From NCBI GenBank assembly GCA_030429105.1, contig JAUIDE010000011.1, forward strand, positions 1 through 62,848: a stretch of 62,848 bases of DNA, written 5' to 3'. Position numbers and translations under genes: made by a program. The notes under the pieces are model-generated. The model was not told where the DNA came from. It saw only the letters and a list, made by a program, of their open reading frames with translations, and did no database searches. Below are positions 31,180 to 39,362 of this stretch, in pieces; positions within the stretch are counted from its first letter, which is position 1, and each line of letters begins with the position of its first letter. The stretch is from Alphaproteobacteria bacterium. Its GTDB lineage: Bacteria > Pseudomonadota > Alphaproteobacteria > Rhodobacterales > Rhodobacteraceae.

Positions 31180-32042
31180 TGCGCCCACTCCAGCCGCGCC
31201 TGCATCCCCTGCCGCCCTTCGGCCGCGGTGCAAAGGGTCATCGCGGGCGCGTCCGGCTCGCGGTTGCCGATGAGGCGGAGGGGATGGTCGTGAAACATCG
31301 GGCTCACTCCTCTGAAGCGGAAGGCGACGGGCGCGGCGCCGGCATGGCGGGCCCCGGCCTCGATGAGCAGGATCGCCTGCAGCGGGCCGTGGACGACGAG
31401 GCCGGGATACTTTTCGACCTCGCGCGCGTAGGGATGGTCATAGTGGATGCGATGCGAATTGAACGTGGCGGCCGAAAACCGGAAGAGCCGCGCCGGCCCC
31501 GCCTCGAGGCTTTCCTCCCAGTCCGAACCTTCGGGCGCCGGGATCGGCTTCGGCAGGCGGAACTCTTCGGGGATTTGCAGATAGACGATGTCCTGCCGCT
31601 CCTCGACACGGCCCTTCGCGCCGGAGATCTCATGCCGGACGGAGACGAACACCATCGGCCCCGCGCCGCCGGTCTTTTCCTCGACCGAGAGGATCTCGGA
31701 TCGGCGGCCGAGCCTCTCGCCGATATGGAGCGCCCCCTCGAAGGAAAGCGCGCCGCCGGCCCACATCCGGCGCGGGAGCGGCACGGGGGGCAGGAACCCG
31801 CCGGTGCGCGGATGGCCGTCATCCCCGAGGGCGGACATCGGGGCGAATTCCGGGAAGGCGGCCCAGTGCCAGAGCGGCGGCATCGGCGCGCCGGGCGCGA
31901 AATCCGGAGGCGGCGCGAAATGATGCCCCGTGGACACGGCGAGCATTCCGGCGATCTCCATCGTCAGCCGCCCGTCGCGCGTCTCGCTGCGCCCGACCCA
32001 GTCCTCGGGTCGCGTCGGCTCAGTCTTCGTCCGGGTGTTCAT
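31176..32042 (-). CDS. MaoC/HTD2-like acyl-CoA hydratase, possible mesaconyl- or itaconyl-CoA hydratase
   Basis: A 288-residue double-hotdog hydratase. The N-terminal FAS1-like part has PEDWVGRSETRDGRLTMEIA and PLWHWAAFPEFAP. The C-terminal catalytic segment is FRFSAATFNSHRIHYDHPYA with the expected Asn/His pair, followed by YPGLVVHGPLQAILLIE. This matches the Meh/HTD2-type enzymes that hydrate mesaconyl-C4-CoA or related acids. The following CoA-transferase overlaps by 4 bp, suggesting activation and hydration of one dicarboxylic acid. Confidence 0.72.
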   Translation of the reverse strand: MNTRTKTEPTRPEDWVGRSETRDGRLTMEIAGMLAVSTGHHFAPPPDFAPGAPMPPLWHWAAFPEFAPMSALGDDGHPRTGGFLPPVPLPRRMWAGGALSFEGALHIGERLGRRSEILSVEEKTGGAGPMVFVSVRHEISGAKGRVEERQDIVYLQIPEEFRLPKPIPAPEGSDWEESLEAGPARLFRFSAATFNSHRIHYDHPYAREVEKYPGLVVHGPLQAILLIEAGARHAGAAPVAFRFRGVSPMFHDHPLRLIGNREPDAPAMTLCTAAEGRQGMQARLEWAQ

Positions 32043-32129
32043 CCGGCCCTACCCCGCCCTTCACGCGTTTATCGCCATCACATAGGTCTTTGCGCCCCCG
32101 GCGCCGAAACTAAACCGCGTCCTGTTGTG

Positions 32130-32147
32130 TTTGCGAATTTTTACAAA
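32130..32147. promoter_or_regulatory. TTTGCGAA-N2-TTTACAAA, candidate ScfR operator
   Basis: Two 8-mers, each one mismatch from TTTGCAAA, lie between the hydratase gene and the ScfR-type gene. The related PccR of R. sphaeroides is reported to bind paired TTTGCAAA elements, but with a wider gap than here. The region is clearly AT-rich. Confidence 0.45.
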
Positions 32148-32197
32148 TCGACAAAACCGTGTATTTGTGTAATCGCGTGAATGCGGGAGACGCAGAC

Positions 32198-33598
32198 ATG
32201 AAGACCTTCATCGGGCCGCATCTGCGCCGCTTGCGGCGCGAGCGGGGGGAGACGCAGGCGGGCATGGCCCGCGCGCTCGGCATCAGCACCTCCTATGTGA
32301 ACCTCCTCGAAAAGAACGAGCGGAGCGTCTCCGTCCCCGTCCTCCTGAAGCTGATGGAGAGCTATGGCGTGGACTGGCGCGACATCGCCGAAGATGACGA
32401 CGCCGCGCGCCTCGCCGACCTTCGCGCCGCCCTGCAGGACCCGCTCTTCGACCAGAGCCGGCCGGACCTAGCGCAGCTTCGGGCCGCGCGCGCGCACAGC
32501 CCCGATCTCGCCGAATGCTTCCTGAAGCTTCACGCCGCCTATCATTCGGTCAGCGCGCGGCTTCTTTCCGTCGCCGGGGCGGACGCCGCCTCGGAGGCGC
32601 TCGCCGCCTCGCCCGAAGCTTCGGTCCACGCCTTCTTCCGGCGGCGGCGGAACCATTTCGACGCGCTCGAACGCGCGGCGGAGGCGTTCCGGGGGGACGG
32701 CTCGAACGCCGCGGACGAGACCTATTCTTGGATCAAGCGGCGGCTGGGCGATGCGCTCGGCGTCCATGTCCGCCTCGCGCCCGCGGCGGAACTGCCGAAT
32801 ACGCTGCGCCGATATGACGAAGCGCGGCGCGAGGTGCTGCTCTCCGAAGCGCTGGACCAGCCGAACAGGATCTTCCAGCTTTTCCACGTCGCTGCGCTGA
32901 TCGAGCACGGAGCGCTTCTCGACGATCTCGTCGGGCAATCCGGCATCGAGGACGCGCGGGGCCGCGCGCGATGCCGGGTGGAACTCGCCAACTACTTCGC
33001 CGCCGCGGCGCTCATGCCCTATGACCGTTTCCTCGCGGAGGCGCGCGCCTCGAAATACGATTTCGACCATCTGGCGACGCGCTTCGGCGTCAGCTTCGAG
33101 CAGGCGAGCCATCGCGCGGCGACGCTTCAGCGCCCCGGCGCGCTCGGCGTGCCGTTCTTCTTTCTGCGGATCGACCGGGCGGGCAACGTGACCAAGCGGT
33201 TCAACTCGACCGACTTTCACCTCGCCGAGTATGGAGGAGCCTGCCCGCGGCTGGAGATACACGGCTGTTTCCGCACGCCGGGCCGGATCGTCTCACAACT
33301 CGTGGAGATGCCGGATTCCAGCCAGTTCCTCGTTTTCGCGCGCACGGTGGACCGGCCGAGCTTCACCCGCCGGTCTCAGGACGTGCGGCTGGCCGTGGCG
33401 ATCGGCTGCGCCGTCGAACATGCCGAGGCGATCGGCTACGCCGAGGAGATGCGGCTCGACGGCGCGCACGCCGCTCAGATCGGCATAAACTGCCGGCTAT
33501 GTCCCCGCCTGACCTGCGACCAGCGGGCGCAGCCCGCGCTCCTGCCCTCGGGTCCGGTGGACGAGAACCGGCGGGGCGCGACGCGCTACGACAGCTGA
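32198..33598 (+). CDS. Short-chain fatty acyl-CoA regulator family (ScfR/PccR/MccR) transcription factor
   Basis: A 466-residue regulator. The N-terminal XRE helix-turn-helix is LRRLRRERGETQAGMARALG and ISTSYVNLLEKNERSVSVPV. The middle is an IrrE-like/DUF955 domain with a partially conserved zinc-peptidase-like helix (FHVAALIEHGALLDDLV). The C-terminus is DUF2083-like with conserved cysteines (INCRLCPRLTC). ATG 32198 opens MKTFIGPHLRRLRRERG. Relatives sense propionyl- or methylmalonyl-CoA. It probably controls the divergent CoA-transferase/hydratase operon. Confidence 0.88.
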   Translation: MKTFIGPHLRRLRRERGETQAGMARALGISTSYVNLLEKNERSVSVPVLLKLMESYGVDWRDIAEDDDAARLADLRAALQDPLFDQSRPDLAQLRAARAHSPDLAECFLKLHAAYHSVSARLLSVAGADAASEALAASPEASVHAFFRRRRNHFDALERAAEAFRGDGSNAADETYSWIKRRLGDALGVHVRLAPAAELPNTLRRYDEARREVLLSEALDQPNRIFQLFHVAALIEHGALLDDLVGQSGIEDARGRARCRVELANYFAAAALMPYDRFLAEARASKYDFDHLATRFGVSFEQASHRAATLQRPGALGVPFFFLRIDRAGNVTKRFNSTDFHLAEYGGACPRLEIHGCFRTPGRIVSQLVEMPDSSQFLVFARTVDRPSFTRRSQDVRLAVAIGCAVEHAEAIGYAEEMRLDGAHAAQIGINCRLCPRLTCDQRAQPALLPSGPVDENRRGATRYDS

Positions 33599-33651
33599 GC
33601 GCCCCCGCGCTCAAGCAGCGCGAAGCGCGATAGCGTAAGATAAGAGCGAAG

Positions 33652-35148
33652 CTAGGCGGCTTCGTTGCGCCGCTTGGCGCTCGCGTCGAAGAGCCGCTGC
33701 TGCTCCGCCGCCCAGGCGCGGATGTCGTAGCGGGCGACGCGGGCGCGGAGGGCGCGCATCCTGTCCCTCCGCTCCGGCTCCTCCATCGAGAGGGCCTGGT
33801 CGATGGCGTTGTCCATCGCCCGGTGCGAGAACGGGTTGGCGAGGACAGCCGGGCTCAGCTCCACCGCAGCGCCCGCGAATTCCGAGAGGACGAGCGTGCC
33901 GTCCCCGTCCGCCCGCGCCGAGACGAACTCCATCGCGACAAGATTCAGCCCGTCCGCCAGCGGCGTGATCCAGGCTACGTCGGCGGCACGATAATAGGCG
34001 ACGAGGTCCGCGAAGGGGATCGCGGTGGAAATCAGCGCCACCGGCTGCCATTCGAAACTGCCATAGAGCCCGTTTATCCGCCCTGATATCTGCTCGATCT
34101 CGCCCTGCACCTCCTCGTAGGCGGTCATATTCCGGTTGGCCTGCACGGAAACGTGCAGGAGCCTGACCTTGCCGTGGAGATCGGGCCGGCGCTGCAAGAG
34201 CCGCTCATAGGCCTGGAGCTGCTCGATATTCCCCTTGGTATAGTCGGTGCGGGAAACGGAGACGATCAGCTTCGCCTCGCCCAGCTCCTTCCGGATCGCG
34301 GCGACGCGCGCATCCGTTTCCTCCGCCTTCGCGAGACCGGAAATGTATTCCTCGTCCACCCCGACCGGAAAGGCGGAAATCGCCACGTCGCGACCATCGT
34401 AGCGCAGGGAGATGGGCGTGCGCCGCTCGGAAAGCGCAGCGCCCTCCGGCGTGAAATCCTCGCGCACCCTTTCCCATTCGATCCGTTCGATGTCGAAAAG
34501 GCTGGACGCGACGGAGACGAAATTCGCCGCATAGCGCGGAATGTGGAAGCCCACGACATCGCAGGAGAGGAGGCTTTCCACAATCTCCTTCCGCCACGGG
34601 AGGACATTGAACATGTCGGAAGCCGGAAACGGCGTGTGATGGAAGAAGGCGATCCGCACGTCAGGCCGTAGCCTGCGCACATAGCCCGGCACGAGCCAGA
34701 GATTGTAGTCATGGACCCAGACGACCGCGCCTTCCGCCGCTTCCCGCGCCGCGGCCTCGGCGAAGGCCCAGTTCACTTCGCGGAAGGTGGGCCAGTCCAC
34801 CGGGTCATAGTTGTAGCGGTCCTTGAAGGAATGGAGGATCGGCCAGAACGCCTCCTTCGAGGTGATGTGGTAGAAGGAGGAAACCTGCTCCGCCGTCAGC
34901 GGCAGGCGGGAGACGTTGTAGCTTCCGAAATCGTCCTTGATCTCCACCACCCGCTCGAAATCCGGGTTCGCCGGGTCCTCCGCGAGCTTCCAGGCCACCC
35001 ACGATCCCTTGCCGACCCTGCCGAAAAAGCTCTTCAGCGTCGGCACGATGCCGTTCGGGCTCTTGTTGGGCCTGAGCACGATCTCCCCGTTCTCCTCGAC
35101 CTCCTCATAGGGTTGCCGGTGATAGACGATGACGAGATCAGAGCGCAT
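33652..35148 (-). CDS. ggpS: Glucosylglycerol-phosphate synthase (GT20)
   Basis: Joins a nucleotide-activated glucose to glycerol 3-phosphate to give glucosylglycerol phosphate. The protein is 498 residues. It is an OtsA-like GT20 fold with LRPNKSPNGIVPTLKSFFGR, VWVHDYNLWLVPGYVRRLRP, FFHHTPFPASDMFNVLPWR and SVSRTDYTKGNIEQLQAYER; the C-terminus holds DGLNLVAMEFV and LSEFAGAA. The NGIVPTLKSFF opening and the neighbouring gpsA and phosphatase favour glucosylglycerol over trehalose. ATG 35148 lies 11 bp inside the phosphatase gene, with AAGGAGG as its ribosome site. Confidence 0.85.
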   Translation of the reverse strand: MRSDLVIVYHRQPYEEVEENGEIVLRPNKSPNGIVPTLKSFFGRVGKGSWVAWKLAEDPANPDFERVVEIKDDFGSYNVSRLPLTAEQVSSFYHITSKEAFWPILHSFKDRYNYDPVDWPTFREVNWAFAEAAAREAAEGAVVWVHDYNLWLVPGYVRRLRPDVRIAFFHHTPFPASDMFNVLPWRKEIVESLLSCDVVGFHIPRYAANFVSVASSLFDIERIEWERVREDFTPEGAALSERRTPISLRYDGRDVAISAFPVGVDEEYISGLAKAEETDARVAAIRKELGEAKLIVSVSRTDYTKGNIEQLQAYERLLQRRPDLHGKVRLLHVSVQANRNMTAYEEVQGEIEQISGRINGLYGSFEWQPVALISTAIPFADLVAYYRAADVAWITPLADGLNLVAMEFVSARADGDGTLVLSEFAGAAVELSPAVLANPFSHRAMDNAIDQALSMEEPERRDRMRALRARVARYDIRAWAAEQQRLFDASAKRRNEAA

Positions 35149-35923
35149 GGGCGCCTCCTTCCTGCATGGGGTGAAGGCCGAAGCGGCGGATCGCCTCAAG
35201 GATGCCGGCGGCTCCCCTGCCCTCGGCCTTGTGGACATGATCGAGCCCGCGGACCCGCGCGAGGAGCCCCGGCTCCGATCCGCCGACGGCGACGGCGGGG
35301 AGCCCGGATTCGAGCATGGAAAGATCGTTGAGCGTGTCCCCCGCCGCCAGCACCCGGCGCTCGTCGAGCCCGAGATGGACGACGAGGCGCCGGAGCGTCG
35401 GCCCCTTGGAGACGCCCCTCGGCAGCACGTCGAAGAACCGGTCGTCCGAGATCAGATGATCGTAGCCGAGCGACGCGACGACCGCCTCGGCGCGCGGGTC
35501 GAAGGCCGCGGGGTCCATGTCGTAGCTGACGCGGTGGCGGAACGGGGTCGGCTGCAAGGTCAGGCCGGCATGGCCTTCGAGCGCGGCGCGGACGCGCGGC
35601 CCGCCATCGGCCCAGCGCTTCGCGATCTCCTCCTCAAGATCCGGCACGGGCCGGACAGGCTCCGCCGAGCCGGGATGGACGGAGGCGACCGTCGTGCCGA
35701 CATCGCCGATCACGAATTCAGGCCAGGGCGCACGGCCCGAGCCGCAAAGCCCGGCGATGAATGCCGGGTCCCGCCCGGTGACGAAGATGAGGCCCACTGT
35801 CGCCCGGCTCGCCTCGATCCAGTCGTAGAGCCGCCGCCGGTCCTCCCCGGAGCCTCCGAGGAAGGTGCCGTCGAGATCGGTGGCGAGGACAAAGCGACGG
35901 GCGGAGAGGGGCGGAACGCTCAT
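35138..35923 (-). CDS. HAD phosphatase, probable glucosylglycerol 3-phosphatase
   Basis: A 261-residue HAD protein of the sucrose-phosphatase-like class. Motif I is LATDLDGTFLGG with the two catalytic Asp residues, motif II is around IFVTGRD, and motif IV is AAGDTLNDLSMLESG. A similar HAD domain is fused to the N-terminus of the glucosylglycerol-phosphate synthase in Pseudomonas and Azotobacter; here it is a separate gene directly before it. It overlaps gpsA by ATGA and the synthase gene by 11 bp, so all three are coupled. The specific substrate is inferred from context. Confidence 0.75.
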   Translation of the reverse strand: MSVPPLSARRFVLATDLDGTFLGGSGEDRRRLYDWIEASRATVGLIFVTGRDPAFIAGLCGSGRAPWPEFVIGDVGTTVASVHPGSAEPVRPVPDLEEEIAKRWADGGPRVRAALEGHAGLTLQPTPFRHRVSYDMDPAAFDPRAEAVVASLGYDHLISDDRFFDVLPRGVSKGPTLRRLVVHLGLDERRVLAAGDTLNDLSMLESGLPAVAVGGSEPGLLARVRGLDHVHKAEGRGAAGILEAIRRFGLHPMQEGGAHAL

Positions 35924-37029
35924 CGCGCCGTCTCCTCGGCCCGCCGCTCGATGTAGAGGTCGAGCGCCTTCGGCTCCGCCTCGATGGGCCGCGCCCAGAG
36001 CGCCCGGAATGTCTCCCCGATCCCGGCCCCTTCATGAAGGATCGCCCGCACCGCCTCCGCAATCGGCATCTCGACGCCCTTCTTTCGCGCAAGGTCGGTC
36101 ACGGAGATCGCGTTGAGCTCCCCTTCGACGACGACCGGCCGCCCATCGAAGCACTCTTCCCGCTTCTTGCCCGAGCCGAGCTGGACGCCGAAGGACATAT
36201 TGCGCGAGGAGGTGGAGGAGCATGTGAGCGTCAGGTCGCCGGCGCCCGAAAGCCCGGTCACCGACTCCCGCCGCCCGCCGAGCGCCTCGGCGAGGCGCTT
36301 CATCTCGTCCATCCCGCGGGAGATCAGCGCGGCGCGCGTGTTCTCCGCGAAGCCTGCGCCCGTCATCATCCCGCAGGCGATGGCGATGACGTTCTTCACC
36401 GCGCCGCCGACCTCGACGCCCACGACGTCGTCCGAGACGTAGGGCCGGAACGCCTCCGATCCGAGCGAGACGGCGAGCCGGGCGGCCACCGCCCGTTCCG
36501 GCGCGCCTTCCGGGAAGTCCGAAGCGATGGTGACGGCCGTGGGATGCCCGGCCGCCGCCTCATGCGCGAAGGTCGGGCCGGAAAGGACGCCGAGCGCCCG
36601 GTGCGGCAGTTCCTCCGCCACGATTTCCGTCATCAGGAGGCCGGTGCCCGGTTCGATCCCCTTGGCGCAGAGGATCACAGGGGCCTCGGGAGAAAGAAGC
36701 GGGCCCATGCGGCGAGCCAGGTCCCGCACCGCGTCGGATGGCGTGACGAGCAATACGGCGTCCGCGCCGGCGAGCGCGAAGGCGAGGTCGCCTGTCGGCG
36801 TGACCGCCTCGGGCAGCGCGGCGTCGGGAAGGTAGCGCGCATTCCGGCGCGCCCCGGCCATCGCTTCGGCCGCTTGGGGCGAGCGCGCCCAAAGCGGCGC
36901 CTGACGCCCGGCGCGCGCCGCGAGAATGGCGAGCGCCGTGCCCCAGGCGCCGCCGCCGACAACCGCAATTCGACCATACGGTTCAACCTCAAGCAGCGGC
37001 GCCTTCGTCACAACTCGCCCGCCCTTCAT
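35920..37029 (-). CDS. gpsA: NAD(P)-dependent glycerol-3-phosphate dehydrogenase
   Basis: Reduces dihydroxyacetone phosphate to glycerol 3-phosphate. The protein is 369 residues. Signatures are the GxGxWG motif (IAVVGGGAWGTALAILAA), ILCAKGIEPGTGLLMTEI, LSGPTFAHE, GAVKNVIAIACGMMTGA with the catalytic Lys, and GLSGAGDLTLTCSS. ATG 37029 follows GGGAGG. As first gene of the operon it would supply the acceptor for the glucosylglycerol-phosphate synthase, a dedicated copy beside any housekeeping gpsA. Confidence 0.92.
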   Translation of the reverse strand: MKGGRVVTKAPLLEVEPYGRIAVVGGGAWGTALAILAARAGRQAPLWARSPQAAEAMAGARRNARYLPDAALPEAVTPTGDLAFALAGADAVLLVTPSDAVRDLARRMGPLLSPEAPVILCAKGIEPGTGLLMTEIVAEELPHRALGVLSGPTFAHEAAAGHPTAVTIASDFPEGAPERAVAARLAVSLGSEAFRPYVSDDVVGVEVGGAVKNVIAIACGMMTGAGFAENTRAALISRGMDEMKRLAEALGGRRESVTGLSGAGDLTLTCSSTSSRNMSFGVQLGSGKKREECFDGRPVVVEGELNAISVTDLARKKGVEMPIAEAVRAILHEGAGIGETFRALWARPIEAEPKALDLYIERRAEETAR

Positions 37030-37196
37030 TCCGTTCCCTCCCTGACGCCCCGGTTCATTGTGCATTGCATCATCAACGATCGCACTATGGGTTGCGAATG
37101 AACGCTTTCATAAACTATATAATGTGTCATGAGCGAAGTCCAACATCGTGCGGCGCAGCGAGGCTGCGCCGTCCAGACCCGTATAACGCCGCAACC

Positions 37197-39362
37197 ATGA
37201 CTTCGTTCCGGCGACCCGACCTGACAGAGATGGAGGAGGCGCGCCTCGTCGCCGGAGGGCGTCATGAGGCGCCCCACGATTTTCTTGGCCTGCACGAAGA
37301 CGGGGAAGGTTGGGCCCTCCGCGCCTTCGCGCCCGGCGCGACCGCGGCGCGGCTCGAAGGCGGCCCGGCGCTTCGCCCGCTGGACGAAACAGGCGTCTTC
37401 GTCTCTCGCCTGCCAGAACGCCCTGCGGCGCGTACGATCATGGCGGAAGGGCCAAGCGGCGCATGGTCGTTTCCCTGCCCCTATCGCTTTGGCCCGCTCC
37501 TCGGCGCCCTCGACGAGCATCTCGTCGGCGAGGGGACCCATCTGCGACTCTGGGAGGCGCTTGGCGCCCATATCCGCAACCACGAGGGTGTGGCGGGCGT
37601 CGCCTTCGCCGTATGGGCGCCGCGTGCGCGGCGCGTCTCCGTCGTCGGCGACTTCAACGCATGGGACGGGCGGCGCAATGTCTTGCGCCGGCGCGGCGCC
37701 GGGCTCTGGGAGGCGTTCGTTCCGGGCCTCGAAGCCGGCGCCCGCTACAAGTTCGAGCTTCTGGGGCCGGACGGCGCGCTCCTCCCCCCGAAGGCGGACC
37801 CGCTCGGCCGCGCCGCGGACTTGCGCCCGGGCGATTGCTCCGTCGTAGCGCCGCCGCTCGCGGCGCCGAAGCTCGCGCCCGGAACGCCTGAGGCGCGCGA
37901 GCGGCCAATCTCGATCTACGAGGTCCATCTCGCCTCATGGCGACGAGGGCCGGGCGGACGGCCGCTGACATGGGACGAACTGGCGGAGGCCCTGCCGCCC
38001 TACGCCGCCGCGATGGGTTTCACCCATATCGAGGCGCTCCCGATCATGGAGCATCCGTTCGACGGCTCCTGGGGCTATCAGCCCGTGGGCCTCTTCGCGC
38101 CGACCCGTCGGCACGGCCCGCCGGAACGCTTCGGCCGTTTCGTCGAGGCCTGTGCGGAGGCCGGGCTCGGTCTGATCCTCGACTGGGTTCCGGCGCATTT
38201 TCCGGAGGATGCGCACGGCCTCGTCCGCTTCGACGGCGCCCCACTCTACGAATACGCCGACCCGCGGGAGGGCGCGCACCCGGACTGGGGGACGCTCGTC
38301 TACGATTTCGGCCGACCGGAAGTGCGGAACTTTCTCCTCGCCAGCGCGCTCTACTGGGTCAAGGCGCACGGAGTCGACGGGCTCCGCGTCGATGCGGTCG
38401 CCGCGATGCTCTACCGCGACCATTCGCGGAAGCCGGGCGAGTGGCTCCCGAACGTTCATGGAGGGCGGGAAAATCTCGAAGCCGAGTCCTTCATCCGCAT
38501 GCTGACGGAGATGCTGGCGCGCGAAGCGCCGGGCGCCCTCCTCTTCGCCGAGGAGTCGAGCGCGTGGCCGGGCGTCACGGCGCCGGCGATGGAAGGCGGG
38601 TTAGGCTTCGACTTCAAGTGGAACATGGGCTGGGCGCATGACACGCTCCGCTACATGAGCCTCGATCCGGCGGAGCGGCCCGCGAACCACCGGGACATCG
38701 CCTTCAGCTTTCACTACGCCTTCTCGGAAGCGTTCGTGCTCGCGCTCAGCCATGATGAGGTCGCGGCCGGCAAGGGCTCCGTTCTCGGGCGGATTCCGGG
38801 AGAGGAAGCGGCGCGCTTCGCGCAGCTACGCGCATACTACGCCTTCATGTGGGCGCATCCGGGCAAGAAGCTCATGTTCATGGGTCAGGAATTCGGGCAG
38901 TCGACGGCATGGGACGATGCCGCCGCCCTGCCCTGGGACGAAGCGGAGGCGCCCGCCCACGCCGGAATCGCCCGGCTCGTCGCCGACCTCAACCGGCTCT
39001 ATGCCGCGGAGCCGGCCCTCCATGAGCTCGACGCCGCTCGGGACGGATTCAGCTGGATCGAGGGCGGGGCGGCGGAGGCGGCTGCGATCGCCTTCGTCCG
39101 GCAGGCGCCGGGCGCGGCGCCGCTGATGGCGCTCTTCAACTTCTCGGACGCGCCGCTCACAGGCTGGCGCTTCGGGGCGCCTACGCCGGGGCGTTGGCGA
39201 AGAATTCTCGAAACGGAGAGCGCCCGATACGGTGGAACCGGCTCCGGGCCGGAAATCGCGGAAGCGGAGGCGGAGCCCGCGCACGGCTTCGCGCAGTCGC
39301 TCGCCCTCGACCTGCCCCCGTTCAGCGCCGTCTGGCTCCGCCATGAGGAGGAAGATCGATGA
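37197..39362 (+). CDS. glgB: 1,4-alpha-glucan branching enzyme
   Basis: GH13 branching enzyme of 721 residues. An N-terminal CBM48 (GVAFAVWAPRARRVSVVGDF) precedes the barrel: the nucleophile Asp in GVDGLRVDAVAAML, the acid Glu in LLFAEESSAWPG, and LALSHDEVAAGKGS. The C-terminal beta domain is short. ATG 37197 is preceded by an AT-rich leader with TATAAT at 37118. It is divergent from gpsA, and the GH13 hydrolase gene overlaps its stop by 4 bp. It is isolated from glgA, glgC and glgP, at least in this window. Confidence 0.93.
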   Translation: MTSFRRPDLTEMEEARLVAGGRHEAPHDFLGLHEDGEGWALRAFAPGATAARLEGGPALRPLDETGVFVSRLPERPAARTIMAEGPSGAWSFPCPYRFGPLLGALDEHLVGEGTHLRLWEALGAHIRNHEGVAGVAFAVWAPRARRVSVVGDFNAWDGRRNVLRRRGAGLWEAFVPGLEAGARYKFELLGPDGALLPPKADPLGRAADLRPGDCSVVAPPLAAPKLAPGTPEARERPISIYEVHLASWRRGPGGRPLTWDELAEALPPYAAAMGFTHIEALPIMEHPFDGSWGYQPVGLFAPTRRHGPPERFGRFVEACAEAGLGLILDWVPAHFPEDAHGLVRFDGAPLYEYADPREGAHPDWGTLVYDFGRPEVRNFLLASALYWVKAHGVDGLRVDAVAAMLYRDHSRKPGEWLPNVHGGRENLEAESFIRMLTEMLAREAPGALLFAEESSAWPGVTAPAMEGGLGFDFKWNMGWAHDTLRYMSLDPAERPANHRDIAFSFHYAFSEAFVLALSHDEVAAGKGSVLGRIPGEEAARFAQLRAYYAFMWAHPGKKLMFMGQEFGQSTAWDDAAALPWDEAEAPAHAGIARLVADLNRLYAAEPALHELDAARDGFSWIEGGAAEAAAIAFVRQAPGAAPLMALFNFSDAPLTGWRFGAPTPGRWRRILETESARYGGTGSGPEIAEAEAEPAHGFAQSLALDLPPFSAVWLRHEEEDR

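Noticed and set aside
33652-35148. Trehalose-6-phosphate synthase (otsA) as the name of the GT20 gene
   Set aside because: The neighbours are gpsA and a sucrose-phosphatase-like HAD protein, not otsB, and the N-terminal NGIVPTLKSFF block fits glucosylglycerol-phosphate synthase better.
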